NCBI GenBank assembly: GCA_938002965.1 | Contig: CALKZY010000013.1 | Span: forward strand, 62,001 to 126,000 | Direction: 5' to 3' | Length of the DNA stretch: 64,000 nt | DNA from: an uncultured Acidimicrobiales bacterium | GTDB taxonomy: Bacteria > Actinomycetota > Acidimicrobiia > Acidimicrobiales > SZUA-35 | Part shown: positions 24,986 through 33,330 of the stretch, piece by piece | Layout of the letters: every line of letters starts with the position of its first letter | Numbering within the stretch: the first letter of the stretch is position 1 | Made by a program: the position numbers and the translations under genes | Notes under the pieces: model-generated | The model's input: the letters and a program-made list of their open reading frames with translations, nothing else | Told to the model about the DNA's origin: nothing | Databases searched by the model: none

Positions 24986-25579
24986 CTATGACTTGGTGGA
25001 GTCGGGGCCTTGACGGCGCAATTCTTCAACCTCAGTCATGGCTACTCGCAGTTTGTCGATCCAGTCTGATTCGTTGTCGGCGACCAGACGAACGCACCAG
25101 GCCAACGCCTCGCTGCGGGAGCGGGCCACACCGGCGTCGATCAGCGTGTCGAGCACGGCCCGATCGTCCATGGCCAGGCGGGTCATCACCGGCACATTGG
25201 CGGCCGTGAAGGCCGCCTGCTTGTCGCCGCAGCGCACAGCCCATGAGACCTGCCTCAGGTACAGGCCCTGAGCGCGTTCGGCGATGGCCATCCGCTGCTG
25301 GCGGGTGTCTTCGCGAAAGGCCGCAATGCGGGCGTGAGCGGCGATGGCACGATCGTCGCCTTCGGACACCTCCGGCATGGCCAGATGGCCGGTAACCAGA
25401 ATCTCGTCCCGATCGAACTCAACGGCGGCTGGCTCGACAAACCAGTCGTCGGGAAGGTTCCCGGCGAACCACGCACCCAACTCTCCACCGGAGACTACCG
25501 GCGGTTCTATCGTCTTTCGACCCCGTCCTCGGCCTCTGCCCGGTCCGCGGCCTCCTCGTCCTTGTTGTCTTGTATTCAT
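24986..25579 (-). CDS. Hypothetical protein with Arg/Gly-rich N-terminus
   Basis: The ATG at 25579 (purine-rich GAGAAG upstream) gives 197 residues. Residues 3-25 are an Arg/Gly repeat (GRGGRGPGRGRGRGRK) of a kind that binds nucleic acid. The C-terminal segment DTLIDAGVARSRSEALAWCV resembles a ribbon-helix-helix or similar DNA-binding element. The middle is alpha-helical without a recognised family. It lies between rex and an acyl-CoA ligase on the same strand. A nucleic-acid-binding role is suggested by composition only. Confidence 0.75.
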   Translation of the reverse strand: MNTRQQGRGGRGPGRGRGRGRKTIEPPVVSGGELGAWFAGNLPDDWFVEPAAVEFDRDEILVTGHLAMPEVSEGDDRAIAAHARIAAFREDTRQQRMAIAERAQGLYLRQVSWAVRCGDKQAAFTAANVPVMTRLAMDDRAVLDTLIDAGVARSRSEALAWCVRLVADNESDWIDKLRVAMTEVEELRRQGPDSTKS

Positions 25580-25770
25580 GGTTTCTTCTCTCAGATCTTG
25601 TGTCCGGCGTGGATTGTCCGCCGGTGATAGAAAGCTTGTGTTCGTCACCCTGGTGACTTTCGTACTTTCCATCTTGCTTTGTAAGTATGTAATAACAGTA
25701 GCAAACGTGAAGGGGCGCGACAACTCCCCCACCCAGCCAAGGCGAACCAATGGGCCGTCGGGCCCGTCAG

Positions 25771-27321
25771 TTACCTAGACGTGAGATCGTCGGCCAACTG
25801 ACGACGACGCAATTTACCGGTAGGCCCCAATGGAAGGGTGTCGGCAATAACAAATCGGTGCGGCACCTTGTACCGGGATAACAGCTTCTCACAGTGGGCC
25901 CACAGCTCAGCCTCGTCGACGCGACGGTCTGGCATCGGAACCACAAAGGCCACCACGGCCTCCCCTGTGGCCAGCGACGGCTCACCGACAACGCCCACCT
26001 GAAGAACATCGTCATGGCGCAATAACGCCGCTTCCACCTCACCGGGGAACACGTTGAAGCCGGAAACAATGATCAGTTCCTTGCGCCTACCAACAATGGC
26101 CAGACACCCATTCTCATCAGCCACCGCGAGATCACCGGTTCGCAGCCAACCATCTTCTGTTCGGGCAATTGATTCGGTCTCGCCCCAATAGCCGGGGGAC
26201 ACCATCGGCCCCCGCAGCCACAACTCACCCGGATCACCGATCACGCACTCTCGGCCTGCTTCGTCAACCAGTCGGGCCTCGATACCGGGTACCGGATTCC
26301 CGATCGAACCCAGCGGCGGATTTTCAAGGCCCAGCGTGGTAGCGCCAGTGCCAGCCGACTCGGTCAAGCCGTATCCATCGTGAAGAGCGACACCCAATTG
26401 ATCGTAGATCCGGTCAGCCAATGCGCCGGGCAGAGCGGCAGCCCCGGACACCGCATAGCGGACCGAATTGAAGTGGTGAGCCTGAGCCCCGGCGTACATC
26501 AGTTGTTGCCACAGGGCCGGCGGGCCGGCAACAACCGTCGCTTGATGACGCCCGATGAGATCAAGAGTCGCTTCGGCGCCGGAGAACTCCTCCAACACCA
26601 GCGTGGCGCCAAGCACCATGCCCAAGTGCAACATCATGTTCAGGCCGAAAATGTGGAACATCGGGATGACCCCAAGGAACACCTGAGGCTGAGACATCAG
26701 ATCGACCGGCAGCGAAAGAACTGCTTCCAGACTCGACTCCAGGTTTCGGTGAGTCAAAATTACCGGCTTCGGACCTCCAGCGGTACCGCTGGAGAACACG
26801 AGGACGGCCGGACTATCACCGTCCACCGATGCCACAGCGAAGGGAGTCGGGTCCGATGAACTCTCAGTTTCGGCCGACCCGGGCGAGTCGACACGGCGGT
26901 CGGCAAGGCTGGGGGAACGTGAAGCCACAGCGGCCCACGTCTGCTCGAAGACCTCTTCCACCACAACAGCTGAGGGCTCCACTACCTCAAGCTGGGCGGC
27001 GAGCTCAGCCGCCGGCGCATGCGGGTTCAATGGCACTGAAACCGCACCAAGGGCCAACGCGGCAAGGTGAGGAATCACCATGTCTGCGGAGTTGCCAGCC
27101 ACTATGGCAACCCGCGCACCGGGCTCGACGCCGTGTGATGCCAGTTGGTGGCACCACCGAGCGGCCTCAGACCGCAACCGGCCGTAGGTGAACGTCTGCT
27201 GGCCGGCGACAACCGCCGACAGGGCATCATCTGGTCGGCAAAAATGCCGTGCCAGATTGCCGGTACCGGCAGGGCCGGTCGTATCCACTTCGTCGCGAGG
27301 TTCCGATGACTGAGGTGACAT
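25771..27321 (-). CDS. AMP-forming acyl-CoA synthetase
   Basis: The 516-residue enzyme has the ANL-family motifs: VFSSGTAGGPKPVILTHRN (ATP-binding P-loop), DGYGLTESAG, WLRTGDLAVADENGCL and GRRKELIIVSGFNVFPGEVE, and the C-terminal lysine motif GPTGKLRRRQL. It activates a carboxylic acid, probably a fatty acid, to an acyl-AMP and then acyl-CoA. Length is normal. No pathway genes are adjacent, so the substrate is open. Confidence 0.93.
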   Translation of the reverse strand: MSPQSSEPRDEVDTTGPAGTGNLARHFCRPDDALSAVVAGQQTFTYGRLRSEAARWCHQLASHGVEPGARVAIVAGNSADMVIPHLAALALGAVSVPLNPHAPAAELAAQLEVVEPSAVVVEEVFEQTWAAVASRSPSLADRRVDSPGSAETESSSDPTPFAVASVDGDSPAVLVFSSGTAGGPKPVILTHRNLESSLEAVLSLPVDLMSQPQVFLGVIPMFHIFGLNMMLHLGMVLGATLVLEEFSGAEATLDLIGRHQATVVAGPPALWQQLMYAGAQAHHFNSVRYAVSGAAALPGALADRIYDQLGVALHDGYGLTESAGTGATTLGLENPPLGSIGNPVPGIEARLVDEAGRECVIGDPGELWLRGPMVSPGYWGETESIARTEDGWLRTGDLAVADENGCLAIVGRRKELIIVSGFNVFPGEVEAALLRHDDVLQVGVVGEPSLATGEAVVAFVVPMPDRRVDEAELWAHCEKLLSRYKVPHRFVIADTLPLGPTGKLRRRQLADDLTSR

Positions 27322-27741
27322 GGAGTGCTAGCCTGCTTCCGAGTCGAAAGTAGTACTCGGTTCTCTTCCGGTTACGTGTGTCCTGACTCTTACCCTTTGC
27401 TTGTCGGCCGGAAAGGCCCTCAAGCTTGACGCGACAATGCCAGATTACCAGCGCGTCACCGGTTGAGGCCTAACTGAGCCGGAACGTAATCCTTCCGTCT
27501 AGTCTTGGTGTTCCCGGCTGGCTAACCGTTCACTCTGGTTGTGCGTGACCCGCCGAAACGAGTACAAATAGGAATGCACAGCTTGAAACGCCGGTTCTTC
27601 GTGAACTGGCTGGCCATTGTTTCAAATGTGCTGCGAGAGGGACGGTGTCTGGCGGACCGCTGTTTCTTACCGAAGAGACGACAGGACCTGGCTCGGTGAG
27701 GGCGCTTGGCACGGTCCGCACGTGAAACCTCAAGGGGGAAC
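27322..27741. other. Divergent intergenic region, no gene seen
   Basis: About 420 bp lie between the start of the acyl-CoA ligase (minus) and the likely start of the following plus-strand gene. No frame has coding character on either strand and I see no RNA or repeat. It should hold both promoters. The right end may be coding if the next gene begins at TTG 27706. Confidence 0.5.
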
Positions 27742-28860
27742 GTGGTACATCCCGCTGAACATGGACATAGCGAAGGCAAGCCGGGCACCGCAGACGGTCC
27801 GCAGCCGTTGCTCCCGCCGCTACCCGGTAGGTCATCGACGAACGCCGAGGAGACGTTCTCCGCTACCCACGCACCGCTGTCGGCCGATCCCGGAGCGTAC
27901 GGCGGGAAAAGCACCGAGCACGGCCACACGGCCCCAGCCCCGGAGCACAAGTCGACGGCAGCATCGTCAACACCAGCATCGGCCCCGCCGGAGCCGGTGT
28001 CTGACAGCCGCCAGGAAGACGAACCGACACCGACAACCGGCGGCATCATTTTCGACCGGAGTCGAGCGCAGCTTCGTATTCCTGAAGCGCTGGTCAACGA
28101 ATGCCTTCGATTCACCCAGGCTCTTTCTCTCAGCCTGTCAGTCGGCGACTCCAAATCAGCCGGTGCCGACAAAGTGCGAGCTGACAACTCCGAGCTGGTT
28201 AAACGCTTGCGAGCGGCCAGAGTCATCGTCGACGACCAGCTCGACCCGATAGCAGAGGGCCTTTTAGCCGTCTGTTCACAAGCCAGTCTGATCATCAAGG
28301 TCAACTTGAGTTTTGCCACCGAATCAAGCACCTCAACGGTGTGGGCCACCCCACGCCAGGCTGTTGTTTCCAGCTCGATTGACCCTCACTTCGCTGAGTT
28401 CCGCCCGGTTGACGTGACTCAACTTCCCTTGGTACTGGGCGACCTCATGGTGCTTCGACGACCAAGTTATGTTGGACAGTCGCCAGTCTCGGTCGGCACA
28501 AAAGCGGTAGCTGAAGCCGAAACGCAGCTGGCCGAGGCCGACAAGGCCATCGGCATCCTGATTGATGCCGGGCTGTCAACCGAACAGGCGCAGCTGATCA
28601 TCGATTTCCAGGGGGCCAATGTTCGACGGTGGCGAGTTAGCTCGTCCTGGTCGACCGACGACGGCACCGAAACATCGGAACTTCGGGGACTCGATGCTGG
28701 CCCCAGCGGACAGTGGCTGGTTGCCATGACCGGCAATCGGGATGAACCCGGCCAGATGACGTTCACCCCGCAAGGGTCCGGCGACGTTGTTCGGGCGTTG
28801 CGTTCAGTCTTACCGCGCAGTTGGGTGGGCACACCGTTGCGCCGCCAAGTCGCCGGTTAA
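27742..28860 (+). CDS. Hypothetical protein, possible EspG-like fold
   Basis: About 372 residues if started at GTG 27742 (AAGGGGG just upstream); TTG at 27706 is an alternative. Residues 1-110 are low-complexity Pro/Ser/Thr/His. The folded part (about 110-372) alternates strands and helices and ends GPSGQWLVAM...VVRALRSVLPR. The string of strands WATPRQAVVSSSIDPHFAEF and the final helix recall EspG-type ESX secretion chaperones of actinobacteria, but no ESX genes are near. The family is not recognised with confidence. Confidence 0.7.
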   Translation: MVHPAEHGHSEGKPGTADGPQPLLPPLPGRSSTNAEETFSATHAPLSADPGAYGGKSTEHGHTAPAPEHKSTAASSTPASAPPEPVSDSRQEDEPTPTTGGIIFDRSRAQLRIPEALVNECLRFTQALSLSLSVGDSKSAGADKVRADNSELVKRLRAARVIVDDQLDPIAEGLLAVCSQASLIIKVNLSFATESSTSTVWATPRQAVVSSSIDPHFAEFRPVDVTQLPLVLGDLMVLRRPSYVGQSPVSVGTKAVAEAETQLAEADKAIGILIDAGLSTEQAQLIIDFQGANVRRWRVSSSWSTDDGTETSELRGLDAGPSGQWLVAMTGNRDEPGQMTFTPQGSGDVVRALRSVLPRSWVGTPLRRQVAG

Positions 28861-28934
28861 TCATTCCCACCTCCAGGGCACCCCACAGGATCTCGACGCT
28901 GTAGCCGCTGGGCCGAGCCCAGCACGTCCGGGGC

Positions 28935-29021
28935 CTAGAGCAGGAAAAGGAACTGGACTAGGCCGGCGACCAAGATAGCGCCGAGAAGGATTCCCAGGGT
29001 GATGACTATGGAAGGTCTCAT
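28935..29021 (-). CDS. 28-residue single-span membrane protein
   Basis: ATG at 29021, preceded by GGAAGG, opens a 28-codon frame ending TAG at 28935-28937. The product starts MRPSIVITLGILLGAILVAG and is almost wholly one hydrophobic helix with a positive N-terminus and no charged residue after Arg2. It lies immediately before the SAM hydrolase gene region on the same strand, in a gap otherwise without genes. Such membrane microproteins often attach to larger complexes; its role here is unknown. Confidence 0.6.
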   Translation of the reverse strand: MRPSIVITLGILLGAILVAGLVQFLFLL

Positions 29022-29079
29022 CGCCTTCCAGGGTAACGACGTGTAGACCGAAGGAGGATCGCCCCACGGTCAGGGCGGG

Positions 29080-30003
29080 CTAGAGCGGGTTCTCTTTGGG
29101 GCGTTCCCGGGTCGGTCGCAGGGCGACTGGCGAGGAGACAGCACGGGCAGCGGTGTCGTCTCCCGGTCTCAACGTCACCTCATCGCCTTCGCTGAGTCCA
29201 ACGTCTCTGGCCGCTGAACCTCGATCCACCGCCAAGGCAAGCAGGCCGGCACTGTCCACCAGCAGCCCGATGGCCCCGGCACCGATGTGGGCGAATGCTG
29301 CGACTCGCGTAGCCGAACGGGTGGCCGTGCGTCCGTCGGGCGAGCGCGTTTCCACCGTCACTGTGTTGGACCAGCCGACGATGTCTTCGGGCTCCAGGTT
29401 GAGTTGGGCGTTGCCGAAGCGGTCGATCCACAGCACTTCGGCTCTGATCGAACCGTCATCGTCGGTTTGAGCGACCGGTAGAAGGCCCGGCATCAGCTGG
29501 GTGGCTTCGATGGCAGTCCCCAGCTCGTCGAGCGGGACCCCGTTGCACAAATGAGCAGCGGCTGGAGCGAACACGTCACGACCGTCGAACGTCGATGGAG
29601 AGGCCGCCGCTCCGGTTTCAGGATCTTCCCGCACCAACTGGTATTCCGGGTTGTCGAGCACCACGGCGGAGGTGGCACCACCGACCATGGCCACTGCCGG
29701 AGCCAACAGACCGTTGTCGGGCCCGATAAGGAACGCTCCCCCATCGGCCACTTCGACCGCCACGCCCTTGCGGGACGAGCCGACGCCAGGGTCGACAACA
29801 GCCAAGGCGACGCCGGGCGCCATGTACGGTACCGAGCGGGCCAGAACCAATCCGCCGGCTCGAGTGTCATGAGGGGCGACGTTGTGTCCAATGTCGATCA
29901 CTTTGACGTCGGGGGAGATACCCCGGATCACTGAGTGCACGACTCCGACAAATTCGTCGTCGAGGCCGTAGTCGGACAGGAAACTGATGGTGTTGAATCG
30001 CAT
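29080..30003 (-). CDS. S-adenosyl-L-methionine hydrolase (SAM hydroxide adenosyltransferase, DUF62)
   Basis: The 307-residue protein follows the duf62 family: FLSDYGLDDEFVGVVH (N-terminal Asp of the catalytic triad), VVDPGVGSSRKG, LIGPDNGLLAPA, TFDGRDVFAPAAAHL, and WIDRFGNAQLN. Members split SAM with water-derived hydroxide to adenosine and methionine and are related to fluorinases. A disordered C-terminal tail of about 30 residues ends the protein. ATG start at 30003; proC lies upstream by 33 bp on the same strand. Confidence 0.92.
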   Translation of the reverse strand: MRFNTISFLSDYGLDDEFVGVVHSVIRGISPDVKVIDIGHNVAPHDTRAGGLVLARSVPYMAPGVALAVVDPGVGSSRKGVAVEVADGGAFLIGPDNGLLAPAVAMVGGATSAVVLDNPEYQLVREDPETGAAASPSTFDGRDVFAPAAAHLCNGVPLDELGTAIEATQLMPGLLPVAQTDDDGSIRAEVLWIDRFGNAQLNLEPEDIVGWSNTVTVETRSPDGRTATRSATRVAAFAHIGAGAIGLLVDSAGLLALAVDRGSAARDVGLSEGDEVTLRPGDDTAARAVSSPVALRPTRERPKENPL

Positions 30004-30036
30004 GTTCTCGTCGAGTTTCGTCGTTGGGTTCTGCCG

Positions 30037-30822
30037 CTAGGAGCCGAGTTGACGGGAGCGCTCGGTGGCGGCACGGACCGCAGCGGCCACATCGGCCCGC
30101 ACTGCGCCCTGCTCCAGAGCGGCTAGGCCGGCAGCGGTGGTCCCGGCCGGCGTGGTAACGGCGGCTCGGAGGTCGGTGGCTGACTGACCGGTCTCCACCA
30201 GCATCTTGCCTGCGCCGTGGATGGTGGCGTTGGCCAGTGTGGCAGCCAGGTGCCGGGGTAAACCAACTTGAACTCCAGCATCGGTCATGGCTTCGGCCAT
30301 CAAGAACAGGTAGGCCGGACCACTACCCGAGAGCCCGGTGACGGCGTCCAGCTGGGCTTCGGTTACTTCAACTGCAGCTCCGACTGCGCCCAAAATACTT
30401 AGGCCCCATTCGACGTCGACCGCTTCAGCAGCCGAGCCGGGAGCCAGCGCGGCGGCACCGGCCCGCAATAGAGCCGGGGTGTTCGGCATCGAGCGGATGA
30501 CGGGAACGTCACTGCCAACAGCCGCTTCAAGAGCACCGATAGTGACACCGGCGGCAACAGACAGCAAGCGGGTGGGGCTTGGCAGTTCTTGAGCTACCTG
30601 CACCGCCAGATGAGGTTTGACCGCCAGCAACGTGTCGGTGTCAGTCAACGCAACGTCGCCTACCGACACGCCCGGACAGGTGGCGGCGACAACAGCTCGG
30701 GTCTCGGCCATTGGGTCGGCCACATGCAGCTCGCCGGGTTCGGCCCACTCAGCGGCCAACAGTCCGGCCAGCAGAGCCTGGCCCATCTTTCCGCCGCCGA
30801 CGATCTGAAGCTTGGCAACCAT
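30037..30822 (-). CDS. proC: Pyrroline-5-carboxylate reductase
   Basis: From ATG 30822 the enzyme has 261 residues, normal for ProC. It starts with a Rossmann motif, LQIVGGGKMGQALLAGLL, and has MPNTPALLRAGA and the C-terminal signature GLSGSGPAYLFLMAEAMTDA. It catalyses the last step of proline synthesis with NAD(P)H. The ATG lies 7 nt after TACGCT (30830-30835), a leaderless arrangement; upstream frame is not conserved. Confidence 0.95.
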   Translation of the reverse strand: MVAKLQIVGGGKMGQALLAGLLAAEWAEPGELHVADPMAETRAVVAATCPGVSVGDVALTDTDTLLAVKPHLAVQVAQELPSPTRLLSVAAGVTIGALEAAVGSDVPVIRSMPNTPALLRAGAAALAPGSAAEAVDVEWGLSILGAVGAAVEVTEAQLDAVTGLSGSGPAYLFLMAEAMTDAGVQVGLPRHLAATLANATIHGAGKMLVETGQSATDLRAAVTTPAGTTAAGLAALEQGAVRADVAAAVRAATERSRQLGS

Positions 30823-30881
30823 AGTCGTGAGCGTACCGGCTGGCGGCACCGCCGGATCGCGTGCGGCTATCAGTGGGCAGG

Positions 30882-31379
30882 CTATGAGTCGGCGAAGCGG
30901 GAGGCGTAGCCAATTCGAATAGCGGGAGGGAAATACTGCTCGACCCACTGGTAGATGGATCCGAGCACGCGGTCCAGTTCGCCGTCGAGGCGATCAAGTG
31001 GCACGAGGGCGTTGTCGATCTGGCCCTGAATGAACACAGCGTCCTCTTTGCCGATCATGAACGAGGCCCCGTACATTTTGGCATTGCGCTGCAACAGGTG
31101 AGCGAACAACTCGGCGTGGTTCTCCTCCGGGCCGGGCATGAAGTAGGTCTCGAACCTAAGGGTCCGCTGCCGCAGATGGAAGTAGACGGTGTAGAACTCT
31201 TTGGCGTCGCCCTTCATGCGAATGAACCATGCCCGGGGCGTGTGCACATCCCGTTCCACGGTGTCAACGAGAGGATTGTGGTCCTTCTGTTCGTTCAGCC
31301 AAGTATCGATGGCCGACTCCAGTGCTGCCAGCTCGACATCTGTCAGCGGGCGCCCGTCTGCGGCGGGGCCATCAGTCAC
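30882..31379 (-). CDS. YbjN domain protein (Rv0487-type)
   Basis: GTG at 31379 starts a 165-residue protein whose first 8 bp overlap the end of mshA. It has the YbjN fold pattern: a helix (VELAALESAIDTWLNEQ), central strands (EFYTVYFHLRQRTLRFETYF), and helices NHAELFAHLLQRNAKM and LDGELDRVLGSIYQWVEQYF. In mycobacteria a gene of this family also follows mshA, so the pairing is conserved. Function unknown; the family resembles type III secretion chaperones in fold. Confidence 0.88.
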   Translation of the reverse strand: MTDGPAADGRPLTDVELAALESAIDTWLNEQKDHNPLVDTVERDVHTPRAWFIRMKGDAKEFYTVYFHLRQRTLRFETYFMPGPEENHAELFAHLLQRNAKMYGASFMIGKEDAVFIQGQIDNALVPLDRLDGELDRVLGSIYQWVEQYFPPAIRIGYASRFADS

Positions 31380-32583
31380 AGGGAACCAGAGTCTTGGTCG
31401 ACAAGTCTTCGTACATACGACGCAAGCGGGCGGCCGAAACCGACCAGGTGTAGGTGCGGGCTCGGGCAGCAGCCGAAATGGACAGCCGCCGGGCAAGCAC
31501 GGGATCGGCCAGGACGGCATCGATATGCTCGGCGTATTCGGCCGGGTCCCGACCCTCGATCAAGTAGCCGCTGTGGCCATGTTCAACCAGCGTCAGCAGA
31601 CCACCGACGGCCGAAGCCACGGTTGGCAGCCCACAGGCGGCCGCCTCCAGCGCCACCAGACCGAAGGACTCGGACCGGCTCGGAACTAGACAGACGTCGG
31701 CGGCCCGGTAGTAAGTGGAGAGCAGGTGATGGGGTTTGGCCGGAACGAACTCCACTCGATCGGTGAGGCCGAGATCGGCAATCATCTCCCGAACGCGGGT
31801 CACCTCAGTGTTGCCACCAGCACCGGATGCCCCGCCCACGATCCACAGGCGAGCGTCCTGACGCTCCACTTTGGCCAGTGCTTGGACAGCGACGTCAACA
31901 CCTTTCAGCGGTTGGATCCGGCCGACAAACAACAGCAGCGGAGCGTCGTCGGTCTTGAGAGCCCACCGAGCGCCGGCTTGACTCCCCGGCGAGAACAGAG
32001 CGTGGTCCACACCGGGTGGGACGATCTCGATCCGGTCGGCCGGGCAGTCGTAGTAGTCGATGAGCTGCTCGGCTTCGGCTTCGGCATTAGCCAACACCAC
32101 GTCGGCGCAGGCCATCACGGCGGACTCGGCCTTGGCTCTTGATTCTGGCTCCTGGTCACCCGATTCGGCCTTGACTCTGGCCAAGGTGTGAAAGGTTGTG
32201 AGCAGAGGGAGACCAAGCAGTTGTTTGAGGGTGCGTCCAGCCACACCAGACAGCCAGTAGTTGGCGTGGATGACGTCGGGCTTGAAGTCGAGACAGTCCC
32301 GATACACCCATTCGCTGTAGTGGTCGACGTAGTCCGGAAGCTGCTCTTTGGCCAGATCGATTGGGCCCGCGGGGACGTGAACCACTTCGAAACCGGGTTC
32401 CACCGATACCACATCGGGCAGCTCATCGTGCCAGCGGCGCACGTACACCCGACACTGAACGCCTGCTTGAGCCAGAGCCGACACAAGTTCCCGCACGTAC
32501 ACATTCATGCCACCACCGTCACCAGTGCCCGGCTGCGCCAGCGGCGACGTGTGGAGCGAGAGGATGGCCGCTCTTCGAATCAC
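31372..32583 (-). CDS. mshA: D-inositol-3-phosphate glycosyltransferase of mycothiol synthesis
   Basis: About 403 residues from GTG 32583. The N-terminus LSLHTSPLAQPGTGDGGGMN is the MshA signature, and the C-terminal domain has the GT4 motif SRSESFGLVALEAAACGLPT. It transfers GlcNAc from UDP-GlcNAc to 1L-myo-inositol-1-phosphate, the first step to mycothiol, the actinobacterial thiol. GTG 32583 lies 7 nt after TACCAT (32591-32596); an ATG at 32613 would add ten residues without a ribosome site. Its presence is a strong actinobacterial marker. Confidence 0.94.
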   Translation of the reverse strand: MIRRAAILSLHTSPLAQPGTGDGGGMNVYVRELVSALAQAGVQCRVYVRRWHDELPDVVSVEPGFEVVHVPAGPIDLAKEQLPDYVDHYSEWVYRDCLDFKPDVIHANYWLSGVAGRTLKQLLGLPLLTTFHTLARVKAESGDQEPESRAKAESAVMACADVVLANAEAEAEQLIDYYDCPADRIEIVPPGVDHALFSPGSQAGARWALKTDDAPLLLFVGRIQPLKGVDVAVQALAKVERQDARLWIVGGASGAGGNTEVTRVREMIADLGLTDRVEFVPAKPHHLLSTYYRAADVCLVPSRSESFGLVALEAAACGLPTVASAVGGLLTLVEHGHSGYLIEGRDPAEYAEHIDAVLADPVLARRLSISAAARARTYTWSVSAARLRRMYEDLSTKTLVPCD

Positions 32584-32632
32584 CCACTCAATGGTAGGGA
32601 TTGCTCTGCTCATTTTTGTTTTGACCAGCAGG

Positions 32633-33235
32633 TCAGCTCAGATTGTTGAGAACGCTGTCCACTGAGACTTCGCCGTCGCGGTAGCGTCGACCGATTTCGT
32701 TTTGGATGTTGTCAATGCGGTCGTGCAAGGCCCGACGGACCTCGGAAAGGTTGCGCTCGAACAGCTGCAGGCGCTCCATGAGATCAGCGATATCGGTCTG
32801 GGCCATGGAAGCAAGTTCACCGAAATCCGACGATGATCCAGCCTCGTCAAGCTCTTGCAGCAGCGACACGGCGATAGGGCCCGGTTCGCCCACCTGAACC
32901 TTGCGCTGAGGGACATCGCGACCCTCCGCTTCGGTGTCGTCGACGCCTTCGATGGGTGCCCGTCGATCGGGTTGACCGGTCACCTCGGCCAGGATGTCGG
33001 GAATGTCGTAGAGCAGCTCACTGCCGGGAGTCGATCCGGGTTCCACCCCGGCGGCCCGGCGGGCGGTCTCGTGGCCCACAATGTCGAGGCGCCCCTGGGC
33101 CACTCGCCGCACGAACGACACGTCGCCCTCGGCGGCGGTCATTTCGGTGCGAATGGCTCTCAGGCCCGTAAGTTCAGCTTTGGGAAGATCCGAGACGAGA
33201 TCCTCGTTCATGAGTCGTTGCAAGTCGGCGTGCAC
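32633..33235 (-). CDS. rsiG: RsiG-like anti-sigma protein with two c-di-GMP-binding motifs
   Basis: The 200-residue protein is two long helices joined by a Pro/Gly/Asp-rich linker (about 62-120). The first helix holds E36-x3-S40-x2-R43-x3-Q47-x3-D51, an exact match to the RsiG c-di-GMP motif; the second holds E160-x3-S164-x2-R167-x3-H171-x3-D175, the same motif with His for Gln. In Streptomyces RsiG bound to c-di-GMP sequesters the sigma factor WhiG. No sigma gene is in this window, so the partner is unknown. GTG 33235 lies 6 nt after TAGCGT. Confidence 0.82.
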   Translation of the reverse strand: MHADLQRLMNEDLVSDLPKAELTGLRAIRTEMTAAEGDVSFVRRVAQGRLDIVGHETARRAAGVEPGSTPGSELLYDIPDILAEVTGQPDRRAPIEGVDDTEAEGRDVPQRKVQVGEPGPIAVSLLQELDEAGSSSDFGELASMAQTDIADLMERLQLFERNLSEVRRALHDRIDNIQNEIGRRYRDGEVSVDSVLNNLS

Positions 33236-33330
33236 GGCCCCACGCTACCCGAGGCAACCGGGCCGTTGGTGGCTACCGGGGCATCTTCACCCGGCGGTTC
33301 CACCGTTGTATTGACGGCTAGTTGTTCGAG

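Noticed and set aside
27522-28349. 275-codon minus-strand frame overlapping the EspG-like gene
   Set aside because: No recognised domain; the plus-strand frame has folded-protein character and a better start.
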